From assembly GCA_944989445.1 (NCBI GenBank), contig CALYLW010000011.1, positions 2,695,501-2,759,500 on the forward strand: a stretch of DNA of 64,000 nucleotides, read 5' to 3'. Of this stretch, positions 22,251-34,630 are shown piece after piece. The position numbers and the translations under genes were made by a program. The notes under the pieces were generated by a model. That model was not told the DNA's origin. It did no database searches and worked only from the letters and a program-made list of their open reading frames with translations. Within the stretch, counting starts at the first letter, position 1; every line of letters begins with the position of its first letter. The DNA comes from Ampullaceana balthica. Taxonomy: Eukaryota > Mollusca > Gastropoda > Lymnaeidae.

Positions 22251-22415
22251 TCACGCTTTGAGAATGCTAATTTTGTGTGTGTAACTATGTTTAGGAAGAT
22301 TTAGAGTGCAATGTGTTATCTGTAATTGTTGAACAGGTTTGTAAAGTGCTGTGAGCCCAGCTGTAGGCTGCAGGTACTGCGCTATATAATAAGTGAACAA
22401 AATAATAATAACACA
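22250..22415 (+). mobile_element. CR1/L2-type 3' tail fragment
   Basis: GTAAAGTGCTGTGAGCCCAG...TACTGCGCTATATAATAA at 22337-22391 matches the tail of the 21.4-kb copy, followed by an (AAT)n-like end. The coding part is missing. Confidence 0.7.
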
Positions 22416-23855
22416 AACCGCTTGAGACAGCCCACCTAAATTTGACAGCCCTCACGAAGAAAGATCTGCACCACCAAAGACTGATCTATATAGAGTTATG
22501 TGATTCATCATCAAAGTTAATCATGAAGGTTGTGACTGCCATGGACTTGCTTGCTCCCAAAAGATATGGGCCGATTGCTTTATATGCCATTCAGTACACT
22601 TCCGCATTCATCGATATAAAATTGGCGTCCAGAGATGATGCTTCATTTAAAGTGACGCGATAGTTTTTCGGGAAAACACTTTCTAAGAACATAATGTGTG
22701 CTGTCGTGATCTAATGCGAAGCTTTTCGTTTTCGAAACGTGAGTCATGGACGTCTAAGTTTAAGGTGACAATAAAAGTAATAAAATATATTTGGCAAAAT
22801 ACATTTGAACAAGAAAATCTATTCAATACTTTTTTTCTTCTTCTAAGATTCAAAATCTAATCACTTAAATTTCAATGAGTTTATTTATTTGCTTTCTTAT
22901 AATACACTTTCCCAACTTTGTGTTACTGGCTTGTGTTACTGGTTTGTGTTACTCGTTATCTGAGAGGTCAATTACTTTTTGTAAAAAAAAATTGCGGAGT
23001 GTAAATAAAGTTAGCTGGACTTAAACAATATTTAAAAGAAATTCATACACTTTCGGAATCACCACAAGAGTGGTTTGTACCCGGCTAGTAAATCGGAAAG
23101 AAAGTTGAGCACAACACATACTATTTTATTTTCTGTAACCATTATTTCAGGCTTACGGTATGCGAATGCCTTTAGTTCTACAGTTGTATATACAACGAAA
23201 ATTATACAATAAATAATTAGATTAAAAAATATTTTAAAATAAAAAAAAACTCCAATTAGATGGCAGTTTTAATACAAAGATGCCACCATTTTTAACAATG
23301 TGAATATGGCTCTTATATTTTCTGAGAGGCTGCTACGAAATTTGTGCTGTACCGTTCAATTAATACTCTATGTAAAAATTCGTTTTGTTTTTATTTCGAG
23401 GTGGTGACTTTATATTTGAGATAGTTGCAAATATTTTTAGATCTCATGGATGTTTGAAATTGAAAGTCGTAATTATTTTTATGTCATGTTTACTAGCACC
23501 GGAAATGACTCATTTTTAAGGACTCTTCTATTCTTCCGGTTTGAAAGCCTCGAAGGATGAGGGTCAGCATCACACAAACCTATGCAGTTTTTGTAAGTGT
23601 TCATTAAGTGTCATTAAAACACTTCATTTTCGTTTATTAACTCGACTAATACATCAGATCATGTGCCATAGTTAAAATTGCTTCTCTTGCCAGACTGTGA
23701 AGACGTCTTATTCAATACTAATTTTTTGACAAGCTTCTTGCTAAGACTTAGAACAAGGGACTGTGGATATACTAGAAATGTAGAAACATTATAGAAAGAT
23801 GATTGTGACGTTACATAGAATTAATGGTAAAAGCAAAAAGAGCGTGCGTCTTTTT
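22416..23855. other. Intergenic or intronic, nothing recognised
   Basis: Holds a 73-codon plus-strand open frame at 22442-22663 without recognisable domains or clear splice context. Otherwise AT-rich with no repeats seen. Confidence 0.35.
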
Positions 23856-24370
23856 AAATCCCTTATATTAACTTCACCGCCGTCTCTCTCTGTCTCTCTG
23901 TCGTTCTGTCGTCATCTCTCTCTGTCTGTCTGTCTTGGGCGGGTGAAAAAACAAAAGTAAAAAATGACCCACTTCCCGTGATCCGATCGAGCTAAAATTT
24001 GGCACACGGACCCGTCTCACCTAACAATGCATCGTATCAAAATGTCAGATCGATCGAACGTATCGTAATTAAATTTATGCCTTTTTAGTTTATCCTTATA
24101 TAACGTTTGTAATTCAAACTCACTGTTTGTTATTGTGTTTTTTTCACGGGATTATTCAGTCACGCGTTGACGCGACCCATCGAAGTACCGGCATGCTTTT
24201 GTTTACATTTTACGTGTCACGCTGAGCTCGGTCAAGCGATCGGTGACCAGACTTTTCCCCTCTCCCACCCCCCCCCACCCAAAGGGTTATGAAGCAAAGT
24301 TGAGTTAAGACAGATTCAGTCTGTAAATATTTGTAAATACTTTTAGTTATGTCTCATATATAAGGGATTT
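23856..24370. mobile_element. Dispersed TIR-like repeat, tandem copy A (515 bp)
   Basis: Starts AAATCCCTTATAT and ends ATATAAGGGATTT, perfect 13-bp inverted ends. The interior has (TCTG)-rich sequence, GCTAAAATTTGGCACACGGA, a CATCGAAGTACCGGCATGC block and a C-run. The copy that follows begins 553 bp later with only small differences. Confidence 0.8.
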
Positions 24371-24408
24371 ATAGTCAAAAACTTTGTTTAAACGGGTTTG
24401 TTTTATTT

Positions 24409-24928
24409 AAATCCCTTATATTAACTTCGCGGCCGTCTCTGTCATTCTGTCGTCATCTCTCGCAGTCTGTCTGTCTTGGGCGGGCGGAAAAACCAAATTA
24501 AAAAATGACCCACTTCCAGTGATCTGATCGAGCTGAAATTTGGCACACGGACCCGTCTCACCTAACAATGCATCGTATCAAAATTTCAGATCGATCGAAC
24601 GTACCGCAATTAAATTTATGCCTTTTTAGTTTATCCTTATATAGCGTATGTAATTGAAACTCACTGTTTGTTATTGTTTTTTTTTCACGGGATTATTCAG
24701 TCACGCGTTGACGCGACCCATCGAAGTACCGGCATGCTTTTGTTTACATTTTACGTGTCACGCTGAGCTTGGTCAAGCGATCGGTGACCAGACTTTTCCC
24801 CCTCCCCCCCCCACCCCACCCCCCAGGGTTATGAAGCAAAGTTGAGTTAAGACAGATTCAGTCTGTAAATGTTTGTCGCGTTTGAAAATATTCAATACTG
24901 TTAGTTATGTTTCATATATAAGGGATTT
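24409..24928. mobile_element. Dispersed TIR-like repeat, tandem copy B (520 bp)
   Basis: Same 13-bp inverted ends and interior order as copy A. The linker ATAGTCAAAAACTTTGTTT...ACGGGTTTGTTTTATT follows both copies, so the duplicated unit (553 bp) is longer than the TIR-bounded part. A third diverged relative is at 51555-51887. Confidence 0.8.
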
Positions 24929-25785
24929 ATAGTCAAAAACTTTGTTTTTACGGGTTTGTTTTATTATTGTATTTTAGCCGCCATCTTTGTTGTCAACACG
25001 TGAAAAAGATGGCGGAAAAATAGTGCATAAAATGAAGAAAAAAGTTGAAAAAAAAGAAGTAAGAACTGAAATTAAAAATTAGACCACTAAACCTTTACCC
25101 TAAACCTATCCCGAAACCTAAAACCTATCCATAAACCTATCCATAATCCTAAAACCTATCCCTAAGCCTAAACCTAACCTTAAACCTAAAATGGGGATCT
25201 GTCAGGGGAAAACTATAAAATTTAAAAAAAAATATATATCAATTCATGAATTTAAAAAAATGAAGAGCAAAAAGTTCATCAATAGATTACATTCAATTAA
25301 ACGGCGAAAATCGAGTGACTAACTATAAAAATATCAATATGCAGGTCGTCCAATAGTATATGTCAATTGCGCTTCTCCCAAGTTCGCGTCGTATGAATAC
25401 ATAATTCCATTCCCGGAAGTACGCCTCGCTCTGCCATAACAAATTAGCCGAATAAACTTATTTTAGCTATTGAAATATTGTTATCGAAACATACATCATT
25501 TGAAAGATGTCCACAATGTGACCCTGCTTCTCCATTATTTCAGATATCTAATATTCCATTAACAACGACAGTCCTTGATTGAAGTATGGATCTTTGGAAG
25601 GTTTACCCATCACCGTCATCCACTGGTTAGTCTCGAAGCTGACTGGTCCACTCGATGTGTACAGTCATGGATGTCCACGTCACTGCTATGGTCATCGGCC
25701 TCCACGCGCAGTCCCACCTCCCACCGGGTTGGTCAAGTTTCGTGTTTGGAGTCGCTGGGGCCGCGCTGTACGCATTCTACGAAGT
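24929..25785. other. Intergenic; degenerate CCTAAA-type repeat at 25080-25195
   Basis: Contains about 15 irregular CCTAAAC/CCTATCC units (25080-25195), reminiscent of decayed telomere-like sequence but too variable to call. The remainder is unremarkable up to the start of the 29-bp array. Confidence 0.5.
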
Positions 25786-28700
25786 CTGGCCAAAGTAAGA
25801 CACCAATAGATGGTCTGGCCAAAGTAAGACACCAATAGATAGTCTGGCCAAAGTAAGACACCAATAGAATTTGGCCAAAGTAAGACACCAATAGAATTCG
25901 GCCAAAGTAAGACACCAATAGATAGTCTGGCCAGAGTAAGATACCAATAGAATCTGGCCAAAGTAAGACACCAATAGAATCTGGCCAAAGTAAGACACCA
26001 ATAGATAGTCTGGCCAAAGTAAGACACCAATAGAATTCGGCCAAAGTAATAGTCTGGCCAAAGTAAGACACACATAGATAGTCTGGCCAAAGTAAGACAC
26101 CAATAGATAGTTTGGCCAAAGTAAGACACCAAAAATAGTCTGGCCAAAGTAAGACACCAAAAATAGTCTGGCCAAAGTAAGACACCAACAGATAGTCTGG
26201 CCAAAGTAAGACACCAATAGATAGTCTGGCCAAAGTAAGACACCAACAGATAGTCTGGCCAAAGTAAGACACCAACAGATAGTCTGGCCAAAGTAAGACA
26301 CCAACAGATAGTCTGGCCAAAGTAAGACTCCAACAGATAGTCTGGCCAAAGTAAGACACCAATAGATAGTCTGGCCAAAGTAAGACACCAATAGATAGTC
26401 TGGCCAAAGTAAGACACCAACAGATAGTCTGGCCAAAGTAAGACACCAATAGATAGTCTGGCCAAAGTAAGACACCAACAGATAGTCTGGCCAAAGTAAG
26501 ACACCAACAGATAGTCTGGCCAAAGTAAGACACCAAAAAGATAGTCTGGCCAAAGTAAGACACCAACAGATAGTCTGGCCAAAGTAAGACACCAACAGAT
26601 AGTCTGGCCAAAGTAAGACACCAATAGATAGTCTGGCCAAAGTAAGACACCAACAGATAGTCTGGCCAAAGTAAGACACCAATAGATAGTCTGGCCAAAA
26701 AAAGACACCAACAGATAGTCTGGCCAAAGTAAGACACCAACAGATAGTCTGGCCAAAGTAAGACACCAATAGATAGTCTGGCCAAAGTAAGACACCAACA
26801 GATAGTCTGGCCAAAGTAAGACACCAATAGAATTCGGCCAAAGTAATAGTCTGGCCAAAGTAAGACACACATACATAGTCTGGCCAAAGTAATACACCAA
26901 TAGATAGTCTGGCCAAAGTAAGACACCAATAGATAGTCTGGCCAAAGTAAGACACCAACAGATAGTGTGGCCAAAGTAAGACACCAATAGATAGTCTGGC
27001 CAAAGTAAGACACCAATAGATAGTCTGGCCAAAGTAAGACACCAACAGATAGTCTGGCCAAAGTAAGACACCAACAGATAGTCTGGCCAAAGTAAGACAC
27101 CAACAGATAGTCTGGCCAAAGTAATACACCAATAGATAGTCTGGCCAAAAGTAAGACACCAATAGATAGTCTGGCCAAAGTAAGACACCAACAGATAGTC
27201 TGGCCAAAGTAAGACACCAACAGATAGTGTGGCCAAAGTAAGACACCAATAGATAGTCTGGCCAAAGTAAGACACCAATAGATAGTCTGGCCAAAGTAAG
27301 ACACCAACAGATAGTCTGGCCAAAGTAAGACACCAACAGATAGTCTGGCCAAAGTAAGACACCAACAGATAGTCTGGTCAAAGTAAGACACCAATAGATA
27401 GTCTGGCAAAAGTAAGACACCAATAGATAGTCTGGCCAAAGTAAGACACCAACAGATAGTCTGGCCAAAGTAAGACACCAACAGATAGTCTGGCCAAAGT
27501 AAGACACCAAAAAGATAGTCTGGCCAAAGTAAGACACCAACAGATAGTCTGGCCAAAGTAAGACACCAACAGATAGTCTGGCCAAAGTAAGACACCAATA
27601 GATAGTCTGGCCAAAGTAAGACACCAACAGATAGTCTGGCCAAAGTAAGACACCAATAGATAGTCTGGCCAAAAAAAGACACCAACAGATAGTCTGGCCA
27701 AAGTAAGACACCAACAGATAGTCTGGCCAAAGTAAGACACCAACAGATAGTCTGGCCAAAGTAAGACACCAATAGATAGTCTGGCCAAAGTAAGACACCA
27801 ACAGATAGTCTGGCCAAAGTAAGACACCAATAGAATTCGGCCAAAGTAATAGTCTGGCCAAAGTAAGACACACATACATAGTCTGGCCAAAGTAATACAC
27901 CAATAGATAGTCTGGCCAAAGTAAGACACCAATAGATAGTCTGGCCAAAGTAAGACACCAACAGATAGTCTGGCCAAAGTAAGACACCAACAGATAGTGT
28001 GGCCAAAGTAAGACACCAATAGATAGTCTGGCCAAAGTAAGACACCAATAGATAGTCTGGCCAAAGTAAGACACCAACAGATAGTCTGGCCAAAGTAAGA
28101 CACCAATAGATAGTCTGGCCAAAGTAAGACACCAACAGATAGTCTGGCCAAAGTAATACACCAATAGATAGTCTGGCCAAAGTAAGACACCAATAGATAG
28201 TCTGGCCAAAGTAAGACACCAACAGATAGTCTGGCCAAAGTAAGACACCAACAGATAGTGTGGCCAAAGTAAGACACCAATAGATAGTCTGGCCAAAGTA
28301 AGACACCAATAGATAGTCTGGCCAAAGTAAGACACCAACAGATAGTCTGGCCAAAGTAAGACACCAACAGATAGTCTGGCCAAAGTAAGACACCAACAGA
28401 TAGTCTGGTCAAAGTAAGACACCAATAGATAGTCTGGCAAAAGTAAGACACCAATAGATAGTCTGGCCAAAGTAAGACACCAACAGATAGTCTGGCCAAA
28501 GTAAGACACCAATAGATAGTCTGGCCAAAGTAAGACACCAACAGATAGTCTGGCCAAAGTAAGACACCAACAGATAGTCTGGCCAAAGTAAGACACCAAC
28601 AGATAGTCTGGCCAAAGTAAGACACCAACAGATAGTCTGGCCAAAGTAAGACACCAATAGATAGTCTGGCCAAAGTAAGACACACATAGATAGTCTGGCC

Positions 28701-31700
28701 AAAGTAAGACACCAACAGATAGTCTGGCCAAAGTAAGACACCAATAGATAGTCTGGCCAAAGAAAGACACCAACAGATAGTCTGGCCAAAGTAAGACACC
28801 AACAGATAGTCTGGCCAAAGTAAGACACCAATAGATAGTCTGGCCAAAGTAAGACACCAACAGATAGTCTGGCCAAAGTAAGACACCAATAGATAGTCTG
28901 GCCAAAGTAAGACACCAACAGATAGTCTGGCCAAAGTAAGACACCAACAGATAGTCTGGCCAAAGTAAGACACCAATAGATAGTCTGGCCAAAGTAAGAC
29001 ACCAATAGATAGTCTGGCCAAAGTAAGACACCAACAGATAGTCTGGCCAAAGTAAGACACCAATAGATAGTCTGTCCAAAGTAAGACACCAACAGATAGT
29101 CTGGCCAAAGTAAGACACCAATAGATAGTCTGGCCAAAGTAAGACACCAATAGATAGTCTGGCCAAAGTAAGACACCAACAGATAGTCTGGCCAAAGTAA
29201 GACACCAATAGATAGTCTGGCCAAAGTAAGACACCAACAGATAGTCTGGCCAAAGTAAGACACCAATAGATAGTCTGGCCAAAGTAAGACACCAACAGAT
29301 AGTCTGGCCAAAGTAAGACACCAACAGATAGTCTGGCCAAAGTAAGACACCAACAGATAGTCTGGCCAAAGTAAGACACCAACAGATAGTCTGGCCAAAG
29401 TAAGACACCAACAGATAGTCTGGCCAAAGTAAGACACCAAAGTCTGGCAAAGTAGACACCAAAGATAGTCTGGCCAAAGTAAGACACCAACAGATAGTCT
29501 GGCCAAAGTAAGACACCAATAGATAGTCTGGCCAAAGTAAGACACCAACAGATAGTCTGGCCAAAGTAAGACACCAACAGATAGTCTGGCCAAAGTAAGA
29601 CACCAACAGATAGTCTGGCCAAAGTAAGACACCAACAGATAGTCTGGCCAAAGTAAGACACCAACAGATAGTCTGGCCAAAGTAAGACACCAACAGATAG
29701 TCTGGCCAAAGTAAGACACCAACAGATAGTCTGGCCAAAGTAAGACACCAACAGATAGTCTGGCCAAAGTAAGACACCAACAGATAGTCTGGCCAAAGTA
29801 AGACACCAACAGATAGTCTGGCCAAAGTAAGACACCAACAGATAGTCTGGCCAAAGTAAGACACCAACAGATAGTCTGGCCAAAGTAAGACACCAATAGA
29901 TAGTCTGGCCAAAGTAAGACACCAATAGATAGTCTGGCCAAAGTAAGACACCAATAGATAGTCTGGCCAAAGTAAGACACCAATAGATAGTCTGGCCAAA
30001 GTAAGACACCAATAGATAGTCTGGCCAAAGTAAGACACCAATAGATAGTCTGGCCAAAGTAAGACACCAATAGATAGTCTGGCCAAAGTAAGACACCAAT
30101 AGATAGTCTGGCCAAAGTAAGACACCAATAGATAGTCTGGCCAAAGTAAGACACCAATAGATAGTCTGGCCAAAGTAAGACACCAATAGATAGTCTGGCC
30201 AAAGTAAGACACCAATAGATAGTCTGGCCAAAGTAAGACACCAATAGATAGTCTGGCCAAAGTAAGACACCAATAGATAGTCTGGCCAAAGTAAGACACC
30301 AATAGATAGTCTGGCCAAAGTAAGACACCAATAGATAGTCTGGCCAAAGTAAGACACCAATAGATAGTCTGGCCAAAGTAAGACACCAATAGATAGTCTG
30401 GCCAAAGTAAGACACCAATAGATAGTCTGGCCAAAGTAAGACACCAACAGATAGTCTGGCCAAAGTAAGACACCAATAGATAGTCTGGCCAAAGTAAGAC
30501 ACCAACAGATAGTCTGGCCAAAGTAAGACACCAATAGATAGTCTGGCCAAAGTAAGACACCAATAGATAGTCTGGCCAAAGTAAGACACCAACAGATAGT
30601 CTGGCCAAAGTAAGACACCAATAGATAGTCTGGCCAAAGTAAGACACCAACAGATAGTCTGGCCAAAGTAAGACACCAATAGATAGTCTGGCCAAAGTAA
30701 GACACCAACAGATAGTCTGGCCAAAGTAAGACACCAACAGATAGTCTGGCCAAAGTAAGACACCAACAGATAGTCTGGCCAAAGTAAGACACCAACAGAT
30801 AGTCTGGCCAAAGTAAGACACCAACAGATAGTCTGGCCAAAGTAAGACACCAACAGATAGTCTGGCCAAAGTAAGACACCAACAGATAGTCTGGCCAAAG
30901 TAAGACACCAACAGATAGTCTGGCCAAAGTAAGACACCAACAGATAGTCTGGCCAAAGTAAGACACCAATAGATAGTCTGGCCAAAGTAAGACACCAACA
31001 GATAGTCTGGCCAAAGTAAGACACCAATAGATAGTCTGGCCAAAGTAAGACACCAACAGATAGTCTGGCCAAAGTAAGACACCAACAGATAGTCTGGCCA
31101 AAGTAAGACACCAATAGATAGTCTGGCCAAAGTAAGACACCAACAGATAGTCTGGCCAAAGTAAGACACCAATAGATAGTCTGGCCAAAGTAAGACACCA
31201 ATAGATAGTCTGGCCAAAGTAAGACACCAACAGATAGTCTGGCCAAAGTAAGACACCAATAGATAGTCTGGCCAAAGTAAGACACCAATAGATAGTCTGG
31301 CCAAAGTAAGACACCAATAGATAGTCTGGCCAAAGTAAGACACCAATAGATAGTCTGGCCAAAGTAAGACACCAATAGATAGTCTGGCCAAAGTAAGACA
31401 CCAATAGATAGTCTGGCCAAAGTAAGACACCAATAGATAGTCTGGCCAAAGTAAGACACCAATAGATAGTCTGGCCAAAGTAAGACACCAATAGATAGTC
31501 TGGCCAAAGTAAGACACCAATAGATAGTCTGGCCAAAGTAAGACACCAACAGATAGTCTGGCCAAAGTAAGACACCAATAGATAGTCTGGCCAAAGTAAG
31601 ACACCAATAGATAGTCTGGCCAAAGTAAGACACCAATAGATAGTCTGGCCAAAGTAAGACACCAATAGATAGTCTGGCCAAAGTAAGACACCAATAGATA

Positions 31701-32791
31701 GTCTGGCCAAAGTAAGACACCAATAGATAGTCTGGCCAAAGTAAGACACCAATAGATAGTCTGGCCAAAGTAAGACACCAATAGATAGTCTGGCCAAAGT
31801 AAGATACCAATAGATAGTCTGGCCAAAGTAAGACACCAATAGATAGTCTGGCCAAAGTAAGACACCAATAGATAGTCTGGCCAAAGTAAGACACCAATAG
31901 ATAGTCGGGCCAAAGTAAGACACCAATAGATAGTCTGGCCAAAGTAAGACACCAATAGATAGTCTGGCCAAAGTAAGACACCAATAGATAGTCTGGCCAA
32001 AGTAAGACACCAATAGATAGTCTGGCCAAAGTAAGACACCAATAGATAGTCTGGCCAAAGTAAGACACCAATAGATAGTCTGGCCAAAGTAAGATACCAA
32101 TAGATAGTCTGGCCAAAGTAAGACACCAATAGATAGTCTGGCCAAAGTAAGACACCAATAGATAGTCTGGCCAAAGTAAGACACCAACAGATAGTCTGGC
32201 CAAAGTAAGACACACATAGATAGTCTGGCCAAAGTAAGACACCAATAGATAGTCTGGCCAAAGTAAGACACCAATAGATAGTCTGGCCAAAGTAAGACAC
32301 CAATAGATAGTCTGGCCAAAGTAAGACACCAATAGATAGTCTGGCCAAAGTAAGACACCAATAGATAGTCTGGCCAAAGTAAGACACCAATAGATAGTCT
32401 GGCCAAAGTAAGACACCAATAGATAGTCTGGCCAAAGTAAGACACCAACAGATAGTCTGGCCAAAGTAAGACACACATAGATAGTCTGGCCAAAGTAAGA
32501 CACCAATAGATAGTCTGGCCAAAGTAAGACACCAATAGATAGTCTGGCCAAAGTAAGACACCAATAGATAGTCTGGCCAAAGTAAGACACCAATAGATAG
32601 TCTGGCCAAAGTAAGACACCAATAGATAGTCTGGCCAAAGTAAGACACCAATAGATAGTCTGGCCAAAGTAAGACACCAATAGATAGTCTGGCCAAAGTA
32701 AGACACCAATAGATAGTCTGGCCAAAGTAAGACACCAATAGATAGTCTGGCCAAAGTAAGACACCATAGATAGTCTGGCCAAAGTAAGATA
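25786..32791. repeat. 7-kb minisatellite, 29-bp unit, about 240 copies
   Basis: Unit AGATAGTCTGGCCAAAGTAAG plus ACACCAAT/C. The main variant is a T or C at one position (CAATAGAT against CAACAGAT), arranged in runs. The left kilobase has truncated units (AATAGAATTCGGCC) and point variants; the right 4 kb is much more uniform. A block carrying AATTCGGCC-AAAGTAATAG, ACACATACATAG and GTAATACACC recurs about 1.0 kb apart (26831 and 27834). The unit has no stop in any minus-strand frame and 29 is not a multiple of 3, so three long overlapping minus frames (up to 2345 codons) arise automatically; none should be taken as a protein. Confidence 0.98.
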
Positions 32792-33124
32792 ACAACTGTC
32801 AATATATTTGTCATTAATTACGTGATTGGCAGTTTGTATGAGCAGCTTGTTTCTTGTACTAAGCAAGGAATAAAAACTTATATTTATTGAAAAAAAACAA
32901 CTAGAATTTGATCGATATACACATAATTTTAAATTCTTCTTTAAATTTTACTTTCATTAATAAAAAAATTGAGTAAAAAAGGATTTTAACAACACGCTTT
33001 TATTCCATTGAACTAAATAGGAGAAAATAAATGATTCGCACACACACTACGATTTTCTTTCAATTTTTCATGTCTACAAAAATAAAGGCGCAATAGAAAC
33101 ATGGATTATTACTACTTTTATGAT
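32792..33124. other. Unique AT-rich flank of the minisatellite
   Basis: No gene or element recognised. Confidence 0.4.
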
Positions 33125-34170
33125 ATTAAAAGATACCACCCGCAGCGTAGCTTACGCCGCAGACTTGCTCATCATAGATATTGCAAAGAACGAGGGAGGA
33201 GGTGAGATAACGGACACAAACAGCAACACGAAGTAATGGAGAGAAAAAAAAGATAGCGAGTAAACTTGGAGAAATGTACAAAGCGGTTGTTGCTACCTGC
33301 CCCCCTCCACCCTTTACTAACATTCCTTGCCAACCATACACTGTGATTTGCCGAGCCTAGGGTTAGTAATGTTCGCAAAAAATGGGGAAAAGAACGAGCC
33401 GAAAAACATTTAATTATATTTTTTTAATTATTCCCTCTGGGGCTTGAACCCAGGACTTTCCGCGTGCAAGGCGGACGTGATAACCACTACACTACGAATC
33501 ATATGTTACTCTGAGAAGAAACAATGCAAGTGAACGCAGGAAGCATTGTTGCCACCCCCCCCCACCTTTTTGTCATCCTACTACGCTTGCCAACTCTGAT
33601 CTTGCGACCCCAGCGAGGGTCATTCGTCATGCTCATTTGCACATGCCGTTTAAGTGAATTATACATACTAGACGCCCCGCGGCGTAGCATACGCCGCAGA
33701 CTTGCTCGTGGAGAGTGCAAAGAAAGTTGAGAAAGAACGGACACAAACTACAGCACGAATAAATCAAAACAACGCGAGTGAACGTCGGTTGAACTGCCAA
33801 CTCATTGTTTATTTTCGAGACATTTGCAGGCGAAATTCGGTACAACCCTAACTTCTATGAAGTCAGTTGTAAAACGATAATCGGTTTAAAATCGGAGTTA
33901 CATAATCGATAATCGGTTTTTCAAAACACGCCATTAACAACCCTAAATATGTTAACCAGTACACTACGAATTTCACGTTTTCTGTGAAGGAACAATGCAA
34001 GTGAAACGCAAGGGCCATTGTTGGTCACCCCTCCACTACCTTCGCTTGTCAACCGTTAACTGTGTTTAGTTGACCCGAGCGAGGGTCATTCGTCATGCTC
34101 TGTTGCACATACTTGCAGCCTGCTTGCCTCGCATGGTCCCATGAAGAGAATTATATATATATAGAAAGAT
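33125..34170. repeat. Three related repeat blocks with shared modules
   Basis: Module TACGCCGCAGACTTGCTC occurs at about 33153-33170 and 33689-33706, each preceded by a palindromic GCGGCGTA-GCA-TACGCCGC or a near copy. Module GAGGGTCATTCGTCATGCTC occurs at 33615-33634 and 34080-34099. Module AACAATGCAAGTGAA occurs at 33521 and 33990. Blocks near 33.43 and 33.95 kb also share the tRNA-like end ACACTACGAAT. This looks like a composite, tRNA-associated repeat family in three partial copies. Confidence 0.65.
33430..33499 (-). tRNA. tRNA-like sequence, probably a pseudogene or SINE part
   Basis: Minus strand: GTGTAGTGGTTATCAC (D-arm with box A), anticodon arm CCGC-CTTGCAC-GCGG with TGC in the anticodon position (alanine by code), and T-arm CTGGG-TTCAAGC-CCCAG. 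The body resembles tRNA-Val rather than tRNA-Ala, and the acceptor stem pairs at only about four of seven positions. Association with a repeated module argues against a working gene. Confidence 0.5.
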
Positions 34171-34484
34171 TACCATAAAAACCAGAAATGTGATTATGCA
34201 CTAACATGAACATCTTTCTGTCGACCATTGATTCAAAATGGGAAATACTCTCTTGATACAATAAGTTACGTCACATAGTGTACCCTTGTCTCCGTCAGTG
34301 CATTAACGGCACAATGACAATATTGATAACATTCTGTGAGAATATTAAAATTTTAGAAAAAATATTGGAATGACCGCACAGGTCAATGACGTAATTTTCG
34401 GTTTTTGTTTTCTCACAGCCGCTATATTCACAGATACTCTCGTCACTGCGAACAGTGGGATCACTTTGTTGAGACCGGTGCCAG
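34171..34484. other. Intergenic, nothing recognised
   Basis: Short unique-looking stretch ahead of the 18-bp array. Confidence 0.35.
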
Positions 34485-34630
34485 CTGCACAAGGGAGCAA
34501 TCCTGCACAAGGGAGCAATCCTGCACAAGGGAGCAATCCTGCACAAGGGAGCAATCCTGCACAAGGGAGCAATCCTGCACAAGGGAGCAATCCTGCACAA
34601 GGGAGCAATCCTGCACAAGGGAGCAATCCT
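34485..34630. repeat. 18-bp tandem repeat, 8 copies
   Basis: Unit CTGCACAAGGGAGCAATC, identical copies. Because 18 is a multiple of three every frame reads a hexapeptide repeat (AQGSNP, SCTREQ, CRIAPL). One plus frame opens at 34370 with a hydrophobic, signal-like lead before the AQGSNP repeats and ends at 34633, but nothing else supports it as a gene. Confidence 0.95.

Noticed and set aside
25080..25195. Interstitial telomere
   Set aside because: CCTAAAC/CCTATCC units are too irregular for telomere repeats; kept only as a degenerate repeat.
25692..32866. Minus-strand open frames of 557 to 2345 codons reading repeats such as VSYFGQTI and LTLARLS
   Set aside because: They arise because the 29-bp unit has no stop in any minus frame and shifts frame each copy. 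All three minus frames are open equally, with no splice sites, start context or conservation signal.
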